This document shows positions 1 to 9,802 of a DNA stretch of 64,000 nucleotides, one piece after another. The translations under genes were made by a program, and so were the position numbers. Every line of letters starts with the position of its first letter. Position 1 is the stretch's first letter. The stretch is from Brucellaceae bacterium (lineage in GTDB: Bacteria; Pseudomonadota; Alphaproteobacteria; Rhizobiales; Rhizobiaceae). The notes beneath the pieces are model-generated. The model was not told where the DNA came from, searched no databases, and saw nothing but the letters and a program-made list of their open reading frames with translations. The DNA is taken from contig JACKJV010000010.1 in assembly GCA_020637775.1 (NCBI GenBank), positions 62,001-126,000 on the forward strand, given 5' to 3'.

Positions 1-100
1 AGGCACTCGCCGCGGTTGTTGTCCGGTCCACGCCGGCATCGCTGCATCCGCCCAGCAGCGCGGCCAGCAGGGCCGTGGCGGCGGTCAGCCGGAACTGCAT
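1..100 (-). CDS. Lipoprotein, N-terminal fragment (cut by left edge)
   Basis: Only the first 33 codons are in the window; the rest lies to the left. The protein begins MQFRLTAATALLAALLGGCS, a lipoprotein signal peptide with a short basic start, a hydrophobic core and an LGGC lipobox whose cysteine (residue 19) would be lipidated. It is therefore expected to be anchored in a membrane facing the periplasm. It lies 8 bp downstream of the small exported protein read in the same direction, so the two may share a transcript. The function cannot be judged from this fragment. Confidence 0.65.
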   Translation of the reverse strand, partial: MQFRLTAATALLAALLGGCSDAGVDRTTTAASA

Positions 101-107
101 GCCGGCC

Positions 108-536
108 TCAGCGGACCACGCGGCACCATCCGTTATAGACCTTCCAGCGGTCGAACCCGGCGACGCAGAACTGCACCCCGTCTCCCAGCTTGCCGGCAAA
201 GCCCATGCCGTCCTCGATCATGTACCAGACCGAGCGCCGATGCCCGTCGGACATCTGCGCGGTGGCCTTGCAATAGCGCCGCGAGATCATCGTGTGCGTG
301 GCCTTGGACGCCGGCACGAGGTAGCGCTCATGGACGCGATGGAAGGACAGGATCTTCACGTCGGGCAGGTGCGGAACATGCCGGACCTGGTAATCGAACT
401 TGCGCGAGATGGTCTTGAGCACGCGGGCATCGTCGCACCGCGCATCGAAGCCGATGAAGTCGAACGCCTGTGCCGGCGCGCCGAAGGCGGCAGCAAGCAG
501 GATCGCGCTGATGAGTTTCGTGGCCATACGGAACAT
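108..536 (-). CDS. Small exported protein of unknown function
   Basis: 142 residues. The start at MFRMATKL is chosen because a GCGAGG ribosome-binding sequence lies about 8 nt upstream; longer in-frame starts would put non-signal sequence in front. The N-terminus has a Sec signal peptide (hydrophobic ISAILLAAAFGA followed by APAQA, likely cleaved before FDFIGF). The mature part holds four cysteines (CDD, RYC, FCV, GWC), suggesting two disulfides in the periplasm, and many aromatic and basic residues. I do not recognise the family. It is followed closely by the lipoprotein fragment at the left edge, so both may be envelope proteins made together. Confidence 0.6.
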   Translation of the reverse strand: MFRMATKLISAILLAAAFGAPAQAFDFIGFDARCDDARVLKTISRKFDYQVRHVPHLPDVKILSFHRVHERYLVPASKATHTMISRRYCKATAQMSDGHRRSVWYMIEDGMGFAGKLGDGVQFCVAGFDRWKVYNGWCRVVR

Positions 537-650
537 GGATGCGCCTCGCTTTGAGAAAATAAGGGCCGGACCAGAGTCGCAGGCAGTTTGGAATCCCGCC
601 ATTCAGGGGTCAAGCCGCAGTTGCATGCCCGGGCGTCGTCCCGCGCCGAT

Positions 651-1499
651 TCACTCGCCGGCAAGCCAGTCGGCCGACCAGCGCGCCTTGCCGTCCTCTG
701 CCACCAGCGGGGCGATGGCGGGCAGCAGCGTCCGCATTTCGCTCTCAAGGGTGAAGGGCGGATTGACGACGACCATGCCGGAGCCGTCGAGGCGGGCCTC
801 CGCCGAGGGCGCGCGAATCGACAAGGTGATGTCGAGGATTTTCGCAATGCCGGACGAGGCAAGGGCGGCACGGAAGGCGTTGACGGCCCTTCGGTCCTTG
901 ACGGGATACCAGAGCGCATAGGTGCCGCCGGGCCAGCGCTTGTATCCGGTTTCGAGCGCGTCCACGAGACGGCTGAAATCGCCCTCTTTCTCGAACGGCG
1001 GATCGATGACGACGAGGCCGCGCTTTTCCTTCGGCGGCAATTGCGCTCCGGGCGCCAGCCAGCCGTCCAGTTCGATCACCCGCACCTGGAAGTCGCCGGC
1101 AAACAGGGCCTTGAGCGCCTGCGCATCCTGCGGATGCAGTTCGATGGCGGTCAGCCGGTCCTGCTTGCGAAGGAGCGAGCGGACGAGAAAAGGCGAGCCG
1201 GGATAACGCGTTATGCCGCCATCCGGATTCACCGCGCGAACCGTCTCGAGCAGGGGGGCGAGAAGCCCGGATGCCTCCGCCGGCAGGCCGGCGGACAGGA
1301 TGCGCCCGATTCCCCCCTGCCATTCGCCCGTTTTCTGCGCCGCCTCGCTCGTCAGGTCATAGAGCCCTGCGCCGGCATGGGTGTCGATGACGCGGAATGC
1401 CTTGTCCTTGCCCTTGAGATACGCCACGATCCGCGCCAGCACGGCATGCTTGAGAAGATCGGCGAAATTGCCTGCGTGGTAGATGTGGCGATAATTCAT
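651..1499 (-). CDS. rlmJ: 23S rRNA (adenine2030-N6)-methyltransferase RlmJ
   Basis: 282 residues, the normal RlmJ length. The start is the ATG giving MNYRHIYHAGNFADLLKH, the hallmark N-terminus of the family; upstream in-frame codons are not family-like. The SAM-binding motif DTHAGAGLYDL is at residues 39-49 and the catalytic DPPF motif at 156-159. RlmJ methylates N6 of A2030 in 23S rRNA in the cytoplasm. It stands alone on the reverse strand, divergent from the molybdopterin oxidoreductase. The identification is secure from the N-terminal block plus the DPPF motif. Confidence 0.93.
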   Translation of the reverse strand: MNYRHIYHAGNFADLLKHAVLARIVAYLKGKDKAFRVIDTHAGAGLYDLTSEAAQKTGEWQGGIGRILSAGLPAEASGLLAPLLETVRAVNPDGGITRYPGSPFLVRSLLRKQDRLTAIELHPQDAQALKALFAGDFQVRVIELDGWLAPGAQLPPKEKRGLVVIDPPFEKEGDFSRLVDALETGYKRWPGGTYALWYPVKDRRAVNAFRAALASSGIAKILDITLSIRAPSAEARLDGSGMVVVNPPFTLESEMRTLLPAIAPLVAEDGKARWSADWLAGE

Positions 1500-1593
1500 G
1501 TCCGCTTTGCACCTGTTCCGGTGATGGATGCCATCACCGCTTTTCATGCATACCCGCCTACACCGGCCATGCGCTTTCGGCTAGTGTGGCGGT

Positions 1594-3699
1594 ATGAACC
1601 AGCACATTCCCGTTCGCATCGGCCACTCGGCCTGCCCGCACGATTGCCCCTCCACATGCGCCCTCGACGTCGAGATCGGGGCGGATGGCCGCATTGGCCG
1701 CGTCCATGGCGCCAGGGGGAATTCCTACACCGCCGGCGTCATCTGCGCCAAGGTGGCCCGCTATGCCGAGCGCATCCATCATCCGGAACGGCTGACCCGG
1801 CCGCTGGTGCGCGCAGGCGCGAAGGGCGGCGCGCAGTGGAAGGAGGCAAGCTGGGATGGCGCGCTCGATCTCGTGGCCGAACGGCTGGCCGAAGCCGCGC
1901 GGCGCGACGGGTCCGAATCGGTCTGGCCCTATTTTTACGCCGGCACGATGGGCCTGGTGCAGCGTGACGGAATCCACCGCCTGCGCCACGCCATGAAATG
2001 GTCCGGGCAGTTCGATTCCATCTGCACCAACCCCGCATGGACCGGGTTTGTTGCCGGCACGGGCGCGCTGCGCGGCCCGGATCCGCGCGAGATGGCCAAG
2101 GCCGATTGCGTTGTCATCTGGGGCACCAATGCGGTGGCCACGCAAGTCAACGTGATGACCCACGCGGTCAGGGCGCGCAAGGAGCGCGGCGCGAAGATCG
2201 TCGTCATCGACATTTACGACAATCCGACCGTCAGGCAGGCCGACATGGGTCTTGTGCTGAAGCCCGGCACCGATGCCGCCCTGGCATGCGCGGTCATGCA
2301 TGTCGCCTTCCGCGATGGCTACGCGGATCGCGAATATCTCAATGAATTCAGCGATGATCCGGCCGGCCTTGAATCACATCTTCAATCGCGCACGCCGCAA
2401 TGGGCCGCGGCCATCACCGGGCTATCGGTCGCCGAGATCGAGGCTTTCGCCCGGCTCGTGGGAAGCACGAAGCGCAGCTATTTCCGCCTAGGCTACGGCT
2501 TCACGCGCTCGCGCAACGGAACGGTGGCCATGCATGCCGCCGCGTCGCTGGCGACGGTGCTCGGAAGCTGGAAACACGAGGGCGGCGGCGCCTTCCATTC
2601 CAATTCCGGCATATTCCGGCTCGACAATGGCGAGATCACCGGCACGAAACTGATGGACCCGAAGATCCGCCATCTCGACCAGTCGAAGATCGGCCGTGTC
2701 CTGACCGGTGATGAAGCGAGCCTGAACGGAGGGCCGCCGGTGGGGGCGCTCTTCATCCAGAACACCAACCCGGCCAATGTCGCGCCCGAACAGCGCAAGG
2801 TGATCGCGGGGCTGATGCGCGACGACCTCTTCGTCTGCGTGCACGAGCAGTTCATGACGGATACCGCGAAACTGGCCGATGTGGTGCTGCCCGCAACCAT
2901 GTTCATGGAGCATGACGACATCTATCGCGGCGGCGGCAACCAGCACATCATTCCCGGTCCGAAACTCGTCGATCCGCCGGAAGGGCCGCGCTCCAACCAT
3001 TTCGTCATCAACGAACTGGCGAAACGCCTTGGCGTCGCTCACTTGCCGGGTTTCGGCAAGACGGAGCGCGAACTGATCACCGCCATGCTGCAGAAGCGCG
3101 GTCTCGGCACCTACGAGGATCTGTGCGAGCGCCGCTGGGCCGACATGCAGCCGTCCTTCGAGGAAAGCCACTACCTGAACGGCTTTGCCTTTCCCGATGG
3201 CAGGTTCCGCTTCCGGCCGGACTGGACAGGCACGATCGCGCCGAACAGGCCGCCGAAATCGGTGGGACTGCTGGGTCCGCATGGCGACCTGCCAGCCTTC
3301 CCGGATCATTTCACGGCCATCGAGTCGGCCGACGAAGCCCATCCCTTCCGCCTTGCCACGTCGCCGGCGCGCCAGTTCCTCAATTCCACCTTCACCGAAA
3401 CGCCCGGCTCCAGCCAGCGCGAAGGCCGGCCGGAACTGATGCTTCATCCGGACGATGCGGCGGCCTTGGGCATAGCCGATGGCGCGCGTGTCGAGATCGG
3501 CAATGCGCGCGGCGAGGTGGTCCTGCACGCCCGCCTTTCTGAAGGCGTGAAGCGCGGCGTGGTGATCGCGGAGGGCATCTGGCCCAATTCCGCCCACGAG
3601 CGTGGCGAGGGCATCAACGTGCTGACAGGGGCCGATTCCGTCGCGCCCTATGGCGGCGCGGCCTTCCATGACACGAAGGTGTGGCTGAGGGCGGCGTGA
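1594..3699 (+). CDS. Molybdopterin oxidoreductase with N-terminal 4Fe-4S cluster
   Basis: 701 residues. The first 51 residues hold a cluster-binding set C14-x3-C18-x3-C22-x28-C51, as in the formate dehydrogenase / DMSO reductase superfamily. The large middle domain has the superfamily's molybdopterin-guanine-dinucleotide contacts (for example the VIWGTNAVATQVN stretch near 172-184 and FIQNTNPANVAPEQ), and the end is the small beta-barrel domain with the ATSPARQFLNSTF strand. No Tat or Sec signal is visible, so the enzyme should be cytoplasmic. No partner subunit gene is adjacent. The substrate is unknown; this soluble subgroup is often loosely annotated as formate dehydrogenase-like or biotin sulfoxide reductase-like. 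The start codon lacks a strong ribosome-binding site. Confidence 0.85.
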   Translation: MNQHIPVRIGHSACPHDCPSTCALDVEIGADGRIGRVHGARGNSYTAGVICAKVARYAERIHHPERLTRPLVRAGAKGGAQWKEASWDGALDLVAERLAEAARRDGSESVWPYFYAGTMGLVQRDGIHRLRHAMKWSGQFDSICTNPAWTGFVAGTGALRGPDPREMAKADCVVIWGTNAVATQVNVMTHAVRARKERGAKIVVIDIYDNPTVRQADMGLVLKPGTDAALACAVMHVAFRDGYADREYLNEFSDDPAGLESHLQSRTPQWAAAITGLSVAEIEAFARLVGSTKRSYFRLGYGFTRSRNGTVAMHAAASLATVLGSWKHEGGGAFHSNSGIFRLDNGEITGTKLMDPKIRHLDQSKIGRVLTGDEASLNGGPPVGALFIQNTNPANVAPEQRKVIAGLMRDDLFVCVHEQFMTDTAKLADVVLPATMFMEHDDIYRGGGNQHIIPGPKLVDPPEGPRSNHFVINELAKRLGVAHLPGFGKTERELITAMLQKRGLGTYEDLCERRWADMQPSFEESHYLNGFAFPDGRFRFRPDWTGTIAPNRPPKSVGLLGPHGDLPAFPDHFTAIESADEAHPFRLATSPARQFLNSTFTETPGSSQREGRPELMLHPDDAAALGIADGARVEIGNARGEVVLHARLSEGVKRGVVIAEGIWPNSAHERGEGINVLTGADSVAPYGGAAFHDTKVWLRAA

Positions 3700-3705
3700 C
3701 ACGTC

Positions 3706-4404
3706 TCACGGCTGGCGCCCGTCGAGCACCTGTGCGCGAAACGCATCCAGAAACGCAGCGACCTTGCCCGATCCCTGGCAGAAGGTTTGCAATGGCGAGG
3801 CCACAGGCACGCTCACGATATTCTCCAGCGCGCCATAGAGCGAAGCATCCAGGGAACAGGGCTGGTCCCCGAAAAAGAACGGTCCGTCCATGGCCGTCTC
3901 GATGGCCTGGAGATCGCTCACACCGAAACGGGCGATTTCATCTGCCGGGTGGCGGCCCAGTCCCTGTCCTTTCAGGTCGCGGGCGATTCGGCGAACCAGC
4001 ATGGGAAAGACGAAGCGGCGTACCGGCCACGGCGCCTTGCCGAAAAACAGGTCGCAGGTTGTTTCCCGCGCCATGATCCAGCGCGAGTGAACCAGGGCGA
4101 AATAGAGATGTTCCTCCAACATGCGGCGGAACGCCATTGCGATCGCGCGTTGCCGGCCACTGAGACGGCCATCGAAATCAACGCCTTTCACGTCTTCCAG
4201 ATAGCGCTGGATGAGGCTTGAATCGGCAATGGTCCGGCTGCCGTCGACCAGCACCGGCAGCTTGCCCGTCGGGCTCTTCATCGGCAGGCCGGGCCTGGTT
4301 TCGAATTCCAGCCCCGACATGGCCAGAAGCGCCTCGGCCTTGAGCCCGAAGGGAGAGGGGCAGCGCACACCGCCTGCGGGTGCGAAGGTAAGCAATTGGA
4401 GCAT
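3706..4404 (-). CDS. Glutathione S-transferase family protein
   Basis: 232 residues from the ATG reading MLQLLTFAPAGGV; a longer upstream reading frame is discarded because it overlaps purN and has no family similarity. The N-terminal half is thioredoxin-like, with SPFGLKAEALLAMSGLEFE (active helix region) and the cis-Pro segment LPVLVDGSRTIADSS that contacts the glutathione gamma-glutamyl group. The C-terminal half is the helical domain with FFFGDQPCSLDASLYGAL, typical of the metaxin/FAXC-like GST branch. The gene converges on the oxidoreductase (6 bp between stop codons). The substrate is unknown; a cytoplasmic detoxification role is inference from the fold. Confidence 0.82.
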   Translation of the reverse strand: MLQLLTFAPAGGVRCPSPFGLKAEALLAMSGLEFETRPGLPMKSPTGKLPVLVDGSRTIADSSLIQRYLEDVKGVDFDGRLSGRQRAIAMAFRRMLEEHLYFALVHSRWIMARETTCDLFFGKAPWPVRRFVFPMLVRRIARDLKGQGLGRHPADEIARFGVSDLQAIETAMDGPFFFGDQPCSLDASLYGALENIVSVPVASPLQTFCQGSGKVAAFLDAFRAQVLDGRQP

Positions 4405-4495
4405 GTCCGCCGATCCGTTCACTGGTGAAACGATGTCGCGATAGCATGCCCATGCTGACAGCCTGTTGTCAGCAGGCAAGGCGGCGGTTTGCGCT

Positions 4496-5119
4496 TCAGG
4501 TCCGGAAAATCGCCTTGCCGTCGCCGCCCATGCGCACCTCGCCGCGTGCCACCATCGCCAGCGCCCTTGGATAGGTGGCGTGCTCGGCTTCCAGCACGCG
4601 GGCGGCCAGCGTTTCTTCGGTGTCGCCCGTTTCCACGGGCACGGCCGCCTGCGCGATGATCGGGCCGCCATCCATGTCCGGCGTGACGAAATGGACGGTG
4701 CAGCCGTGAACCCGCACACCGGCGTCCAGCGCCCGCTGATGCGTATCCAGCCCCTTGAACAGCGGCAGCAAGGCAGGGTGGATGTTGATCATGCGTCCCT
4801 GCCAGGCGCGCACGAAATCCGGGGTGAGCAGACGCATGTAACCGGCCAGCGCCACGATCTCGACATGCGCCTCGCGCAGCGCCGCGTCGATGGCCGCGTC
4901 ATGGGCCTTGCGGCTGCCATGGTCGCGATAGGCGATGACCCTGGTCTCGATGCCGGCCTGGCGCGCGGTTTCAAGCCCCTTGGCATCCGCCTTGTTGGAA
5001 ACGACAAGAACGATCTGCGCGGGAAAGGCCGGATCCATCGCAGCGCCGATCAGCGCCGTCATGTTGGAGCCGCGCCCGGAAATGAGCACGGCGGTGCGCT
5101 TGCGCGAAGACGTGGTCAC
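4496..5119 (-). CDS. purN: Phosphoribosylglycinamide formyltransferase (PurN)
   Basis: 207 residues, starting at a GTG that overlaps the purM stop as GTGA, so the two are translationally coupled. PurN transfers a formyl group from 10-formyl-THF to GAR in de novo purine synthesis. The glycine-rich phosphate loop [10 protein letters not shown] is at residues 11-20; the catalytic pair is in NIHPALLP (N112, H114), and the third catalytic aspartate is in the TPDMDGGPI loop near 147-153. The length matches the family. purM directly upstream supplies the next pathway context, an arrangement usual in alphaproteobacteria. Confidence 0.95.
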   Translation of the reverse strand: MTTSSRKRTAVLISGRGSNMTALIGAAMDPAFPAQIVLVVSNKADAKGLETARQAGIETRVIAYRDHGSRKAHDAAIDAALREAHVEIVALAGYMRLLTPDFVRAWQGRMINIHPALLPLFKGLDTHQRALDAGVRVHGCTVHFVTPDMDGGPIIAQAAVPVETGDTEETLAARVLEAEHATYPRALAMVARGEVRMGGDGKAIFRT

Positions 5120-6180
5120 AGGTCGAGCGTCCCGGAATAGATGACGCCCTGGTCCCGGCGCGGCACGATCCGGCCGATGATTTCCACGTGCTCGCCCTCG
5201 CGCTGAAGCACGGCGATGGCCTGCGCGGCCTGGTCGGCCTCGACCACGGCCACCATGCCGACGCCGCAATTGAAGGTGCGCAGCATTTCGCGCGCGGCCA
5301 CGCCGCCCTGTTCCGCCAGCCACGAAAAGACCGCAGGCACCTCGAAGGCGTCGAGGTCAATCTCGGCGGCAAAATGCTCCGGCAGCACGCGCGGGATGTT
5401 CTCGGTGAACCCGCCGCCCGTGATGTGGGCCAGTGCCTTGATGGCGCCGACTTCGCGGATCGTCTCCAGCAGCGGCCTGACATAGATGCGCGTCGGCTCC
5501 AGCAGCGCTTCGCCCAGCGACTTGCCATCGGCGAACGGCGCTGGATCGGACCATGAAAGCCCGCTCTTCTCAACGATCTTGCGCACCAGCGAATAGCCGT
5601 TGGAATGCACGCCCGACGAGGCAAGGCCAAGGATGAGATCGCCTTCCATCACATGGCCCGAGGGCAGCAGCGCGCCGCGCTCGGCCGCGCCCACGGCGAA
5701 ACCCGCGAGGTCATAATCGCCGCCCGCATACATGCCCGGCATTTCGGCGGTCTCGCCGCCGATCAGCGCGCAACCGGCCTGGCGGCAGCCTTCCGCGATG
5801 CCCGCCACGATGGCCGCGCCCTGGTCCGGGTCCAGCTTGCCGGTCGCGAAATAGTCCAGGAAGAACAGCGGCTCGGCGCCCTGCACAACGAGATCGTTGA
5901 CACACATGGCCACCAGGTCGATGCCGACCGTGTCATGCTTGTCCGCACCGATGGCGATCTTCAGCTTGGTGCCGACACCGTCATTGGCCGCCACCAGCAC
6001 CGGGTCGGTGAAGCCGGCCGCCTTGAGATCGAACAGACCGCCAAAGCCGCCGATCTCGCCATCGGCGCCCGGGCGGCGGGTGGAGCGCACCATGGGCTTG
6101 ATCTTCTCCACCAGGCTGTTGCCGGCGTCGATATCGACACCTGCATCGGCATAGGAAAGGCCGTTCTTCTTCTCGCTCAT
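5116..6180 (-). CDS. purM: Phosphoribosylformylglycinamidine cyclo-ligase (AIR synthetase)
   Basis: 354 residues from the ATG reading [16 protein letters not shown]; earlier in-frame codons run back into the divergent gene and are rejected. PurM makes aminoimidazole ribotide from FGAM using ATP. Visible family motifs: SYADAGVDI (residues 9-17), GFGGLFDLK, the substrate/ATP loop [43 protein letters not shown] and the C-terminal [13 protein letters not shown]. It heads the purM-purN pair with a 4-bp overlap. A common promoter is expected in the 196 bp separating it from the divergent CDP-alcohol phosphatidyltransferase gene. Confidence 0.96.
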   Translation of the reverse strand: MSEKKNGLSYADAGVDIDAGNSLVEKIKPMVRSTRRPGADGEIGGFGGLFDLKAAGFTDPVLVAANDGVGTKLKIAIGADKHDTVGIDLVAMCVNDLVVQGAEPLFFLDYFATGKLDPDQGAAIVAGIAEGCRQAGCALIGGETAEMPGMYAGGDYDLAGFAVGAAERGALLPSGHVMEGDLILGLASSGVHSNGYSLVRKIVEKSGLSWSDPAPFADGKSLGEALLEPTRIYVRPLLETIREVGAIKALAHITGGGFTENIPRVLPEHFAAEIDLDAFEVPAVFSWLAEQGGVAAREMLRTFNCGVGMVAVVEADQAAQAIAVLQREGEHVEIIGRIVPRRDQGVIYSGTLDL

Positions 6181-6376
6181 GGCGTCTTCCGCGATTGTTG
6201 GCGTGTAGAGCCCGCTCTTGGCATGAAACGGGGCAGGGCCGCAAGAACGGCCGCGCGGCAGCGGTGGCGCCGAAGGCCCGTTTTCCCGCGGTTTCGCGTC
6301 TTCGCTCCACCCGGCTTGCCAAGCGGCCTGTGGACGCCCACATTTCAGCCATGCGCAATAAACGGCGGGCACCCGC

Positions 6377-6931
6377 GTGACCATACCCAATATCATCACA
6401 GTGCTGCGCTTCCTGCTTGTGCCCTTCATCATCAACGCCATGCTGGAAGGCGAGATGATGCTGGCGCTGGCCGGCTTCGTGCTGGCCGGCATTTCCGACG
6501 GTGTGGACGGCTTCATCGCCCGCCACTTCGATCAGCGATCCGAACTGGGCGCCTATCTCGACCCGCTGGCCGACAAACTCCTGCTTGTCAGCGTCTTTGT
6601 CGTGCTCGGCTTCATCGGCGAACTGCCCCAATGGCTCGTCATCGGCATTGTCAGCCGCGATGCGATGATCGTTGGCGCTGTCACGCTGTCGGCGGTCATG
6701 GGGCATCCGGTCCAGGTCAAGCCGCTCTTCGTTTCGAAGGCGAACACGCTTGCCCAGATTCTCCTCGCCATCGTGGCCCTGGGCGAAATGGCGTTCGCGC
6801 CGGGGCCGGAATGGCTGCGCTCCGGCCTCATCACCGTGACCGCGCTCTTGACCGGCGCTTCCGCCGCGGCCTATCTGTTCACCTGGCTCCAGCACATGAG
6901 CGGAAATGGCGCGCGCGAAGAAGACAACTGA
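6377..6931 (+). CDS. CDP-alcohol phosphatidyltransferase (PgsA/cardiolipin-synthase type)
   Basis: 184 residues starting at GTG. The family signature DG-x2-DG-x2-AR-x8-G-x3-D-x3-D is complete: D41, G42, D44, G45, A48, R49, G58, D62, D66, embedded in a six-helix inner-membrane protein. These enzymes condense a CDP-diacylglycerol with an alcohol phosphate or lipid; the exact acceptor (glycerol-3-phosphate versus phosphatidylglycerol) cannot be told from sequence alone. The 3' end overlaps the AI-2E-family permease by 26 bp, so translation of the two is linked. The same pair followed by hdaA is familiar in Rhizobiales. Confidence 0.88.
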   Translation: MTIPNIITVLRFLLVPFIINAMLEGEMMLALAGFVLAGISDGVDGFIARHFDQRSELGAYLDPLADKLLLVSVFVVLGFIGELPQWLVIGIVSRDAMIVGAVTLSAVMGHPVQVKPLFVSKANTLAQILLAIVALGEMAFAPGPEWLRSGLITVTALLTGASAAAYLFTWLQHMSGNGAREEDN

Positions 6932-8057
6932 TATCGACGCCGAGGACGCGGCGGCTGCACAGGCCGGCGCCGCGCTGCGCCGTCAGGCCGTCTTCTGGCT
7001 GCTCTTCTTCGTTGCCTTTCTCGGTTTTCTCTATGTCTTCCGCTCCATCCTGCTGCCCTTCGTCGCCGGCATGGCGCTGGCCTATTTCCTCGATCCGGTG
7101 GCGGACCGGCTGGAAAGGATGGGCCTTTCGCGCCTGACCGCGACCATTGTCATTCTGGTGGGCTTCATCGTCGCTTTCCTGCTGGCGCTGATGGTCGTGG
7201 TGCCGGTGCTGGCCACCCAGTTGACCGGTTTCATCGAGCGTTTGCCTTCGCTCGTCGCCAGCTTGCAGAACCTGATCGGCAATTTCGATCCCGAATGGAT
7301 CAGGCGCGTTCTCGGCACCGATCCGCAAGGCATCCGCGAAGGCGTGAACACGCTTCTGACTCAGGGCGCGGGCTTTCTTTCCACGCTCGCGCAGTCGATC
7401 TGGAGTTCCGGCAAGGCGCTGGTCGACATCGCAGGCCTGTTCGTCGTCACACCCGTTGTCGCCTTCTACATGCTGCTGGACTGGGACCACATGGTTGCCC
7501 GTGTCGATGGCTGGATCCCGCGCGATCATCTGGGCGCCGTGCGCGAGATCGCGCGTGACATCGATTCCGCGGTTGCCGGCTTCATCCGCGGGCAGGGCAC
7601 GGTCTGCCTGGCGCTCGGCATCTTCTATGCCATCGGCCTGACGGCGGTCGGCCTCAACTTCGGTCTGCTGATCGGCCTTGTCGCCGGACTGATCTCCTTC
7701 ATCCCCTATATCGGATCGCTGGTCGGCCTTGCCGTTTCGATCGGCGTGGCGCTGGTGCAGTTCTGGCCGGACTGGATCTGGATCGCTGCCGTCGCGGCGG
7801 TCTTCTTCTCCGGGCAGTTCCTCGAAGGCAACATCCTTCAGCCGAAACTGGTAGGCGACCGTGTCGGCCTGCATCCGGTCTGGCTGATGTTCGCCCTGTT
7901 CGCCTTCGGCATGCTGTTCGGCTTTGTCGGCCTCCTGATCGCGGTTCCCGCAGCCGCAGCCGTTGGCGTGATCGCCCGTTTCGGCCTCAAATCCTACCTT
8001 GCCAGCCCGGTCTACCGGGGGCATTCGCCGGTGGCGGGCCGGGATGGCGAAGGCTGA
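6906..8057 (+). CDS. AI-2E family (PerM-like) membrane protein
   Basis: 383 residues with seven to eight hydrophobic segments, including one near residues 28-60 and a C-terminal cluster from about 230 to 365. Family blocks are LPFVAGMALAYFLDPVADRL, a central soluble loop with FIERLPSLV, VVTPVVAFYMLLDWDHM, and the GQFLEGNILQPKLVGDRVGL motif near the end. Members of this family include exporters of autoinducer-2 and sodium/proton antiporters; the substrate here is unknown. It starts inside the preceding lipid gene and ends 6 bp before hdaA, so the three form one operon. Confidence 0.88.
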   Translation: MARAKKTTDIDAEDAAAAQAGAALRRQAVFWLLFFVAFLGFLYVFRSILLPFVAGMALAYFLDPVADRLERMGLSRLTATIVILVGFIVAFLLALMVVVPVLATQLTGFIERLPSLVASLQNLIGNFDPEWIRRVLGTDPQGIREGVNTLLTQGAGFLSTLAQSIWSSGKALVDIAGLFVVTPVVAFYMLLDWDHMVARVDGWIPRDHLGAVREIARDIDSAVAGFIRGQGTVCLALGIFYAIGLTAVGLNFGLLIGLVAGLISFIPYIGSLVGLAVSIGVALVQFWPDWIWIAAVAAVFFSGQFLEGNILQPKLVGDRVGLHPVWLMFALFAFGMLFGFVGLLIAVPAAAAVGVIARFGLKSYLASPVYRGHSPVAGRDGEG

Positions 8058-8063
8058 CCGGCC

Positions 8064-8774
8064 ATGACAGCCGCACGCGATGATTCCCCGCGGCAATTGC
8101 CGCTCGATCTTGCCCTTGAGCCCGGCCGCTCGCGCGACGAACTGGTGGTCAGTCCCTCCAATGCGCAGGCCGTCGCACTCGTCGACAACTGGCCGGATTG
8201 GCCCTCGCCGGTCGTCGTGCTGGCCGGTCCGGCAGGCGCGGGCAAATCGCATATCGCCGCGATCTGGCAGGACATGGCGGGTGCCGTCGCGCTCCGCCCG
8301 GACAGGCTGGATGCGGCGAGCCGTGAACGCGCGCTCGCTGCCGGCGCCGTGCTCGTTGACGATGCGGACGAGCCGGGGCTCGATGAGACCGGCCTGTTCC
8401 ACCTGATCAACGACGTGCGCGGCTGTGGCGCGCGGCTGCTGCTCGCCGCGCGGCTTTTCCCGGGCGCCTGGGGCGTGCGGCTTCCCGATCTGGCCTCGCG
8501 CCTGAAGGCCGCAACCACGGTGGAAATCGGTGAGCCGGACGAGGATCTGCTGGAAGGCGTCATCACCAAGCTGTTTGCCGACCGCCAGATCCTGGTCGAT
8601 CCGGGCGTGGTCAGTTTCCTGGTGCGCCGGATCGAGCGGTCGCTGGCATCGGCCTGCGCCGTGGTGGACGCAATGGACAAGGCATCGCTTGAACGGCACA
8701 GCCGGATCACGCGCCATCTGGCCGGCCAGGTGATCGACAGGATGGACGACCGGCAGGGCCGCTTCGATCTTTGA
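8064..8774 (+). CDS. hdaA: DnaA-related replication regulator HdaA
   Basis: 236 residues, much shorter than DnaA and lacking its DNA-binding domain IV. An N-terminal QLPLDL (residues 11-16) matches the sliding-clamp-binding motif of Hda proteins; the Walker A loop GPAGAGKS is at 55-62, and VLVDDADEPG supplies the Walker B region. By analogy with E. coli Hda and Caulobacter HdaA it should promote ATP hydrolysis by DnaA on clamp-loaded DNA and so prevent over-initiation of replication. It is the last gene of a three-gene operon with the lipid synthase and the AI-2E permease. The next gene is tRNA-Pro. Confidence 0.9.
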   Translation: MTAARDDSPRQLPLDLALEPGRSRDELVVSPSNAQAVALVDNWPDWPSPVVVLAGPAGAGKSHIAAIWQDMAGAVALRPDRLDAASRERALAAGAVLVDDADEPGLDETGLFHLINDVRGCGARLLLAARLFPGAWGVRLPDLASRLKAATTVEIGEPDEDLLEGVITKLFADRQILVDPGVVSFLVRRIERSLASACAVVDAMDKASLERHSRITRHLAGQVIDRMDDRQGRFDL

Positions 8775-8835
8775 GGCGCGCGACATGCGAAAGCGGTTGC
8801 GTCCCAGGCGTGGTCCGTGTATCCGGCTTCTCGTT

Positions 8836-8912
<77 letters not shown>

Positions 8913-9088
8913 GTTCCCCCGCAAAGCCGGCCTGTTTCTTCGCCTTGATGTCCGTTGCGGCACAAAAAGGTGTTTACCCGACAAAGCCCCCGCGTATATA
9001 GCACTGGCTGACAGGAAGAGGCGGCGCCCCGTGTTCGGCATGGCCCGCCGCTTGACCTGAAGGCTTCAGCAGACCGCGGGGAAACGAG

Positions 9089-9394
9089 ATGAGCGCGCGT
9101 ATCTACAGTCCGGCCAAGACCGCGATGCAATCGGGAAAGGCCAAGACCGGCCGCTGGATTCTGGAATTCGAACCCGAAGCGCCGCGCAAGATCGATCCGC
9201 TGATGGGCTATACCACATCGTCCGACATGAAGAGCCAGATCCGCCTTTCCTTCGAGACGAAGGAAGAGGCGATAGCCTATGCGGAAAAGAACGGCATTGC
9301 CTATTCGGTCCGTGAACCGAAGGAAGCCAAGCGCCGCCAGATTTCCTATTCCGACAATTTCCGTTACGACCGGAAAACGCCCTGGACGCACTGA
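9089..9394 (+). CDS. Complex I accessory subunit, NDUFS4-like (ETC complex I subunit)
   Basis: 101 residues. The protein matches the alphaproteobacterial ETC-complex-I-subunit family related to mitochondrial NDUFS4: ARIYSPAKTAMQSGKAKT, the WILEFEPEAPRKIDPLMGY block, the conserved FETKEEAIAYAEKNGI helix and the terminal YSDNFRYDRKTPWTH. In mitochondria the homologue stabilises the NADH-binding arm of complex I. It starts just after GGGGAAACGAG, a reasonable ribosome-binding region. It is separate from the nuo operon (about 7 kb away), standing alone between tRNA-Pro and tRNA-Arg. Confidence 0.93.
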   Translation: MSARIYSPAKTAMQSGKAKTGRWILEFEPEAPRKIDPLMGYTTSSDMKSQIRLSFETKEEAIAYAEKNGIAYSVREPKEAKRRQISYSDNFRYDRKTPWTH

Positions 9395-9422
9395 AGACGT
9401 CGCCCGCCGGCGGGCGTCATCC

Positions 9423-9499
9423 GGCCCCTTAGCTCAGCTGGATAGAGCACCGGCCTTCTAAGCCGATGGTCGCAGGTTCGAATCCTGCAGGGGTCGCCA
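9423..9499 (+). tRNA. tRNA-Arg (UCU)
   Basis: 77 nt with encoded CCA. The acceptor stem GGCCCCU pairs with AGGGGUC, with one U-G wobble; the anticodon loop is CUUCUAA with anticodon UCU; the T arm reads GGUUCGAAUCC. The first anticodon-stem pair is a C-A mismatch, which I believe also occurs in other rhizobial tRNA-Arg(UCU). The DNA after it changes character (AT-rich, accessory genes). Confidence 0.95.
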
Positions 9500-9802
9500 T
9501 ATTCTTTCCGGCCGCTTCGGTGCCGGCGGCCTGCCGCCTGCATTGCGCCGACAGCCAGCCACTTTGGTGGCCGCCCGACATCCCCGCCGCCGCGCCGCGT
9601 GCGCGTGAAACCGGGATGGCCGGATCAATCCATTCCCGCGCCACAAGCCGGACCGAGACCATCCAAACAAACGGAATTGCAGACCGCCAGCCCGGCTCAA
9701 GCCCTGGCTGCTGTGCTTGTATGGAATAGATTTAGTAAAAACGAAATAAAAAAATTATAATACAAGCAAAATAAAAATATGAATTTCATTTGTCGTATTT
9801 TA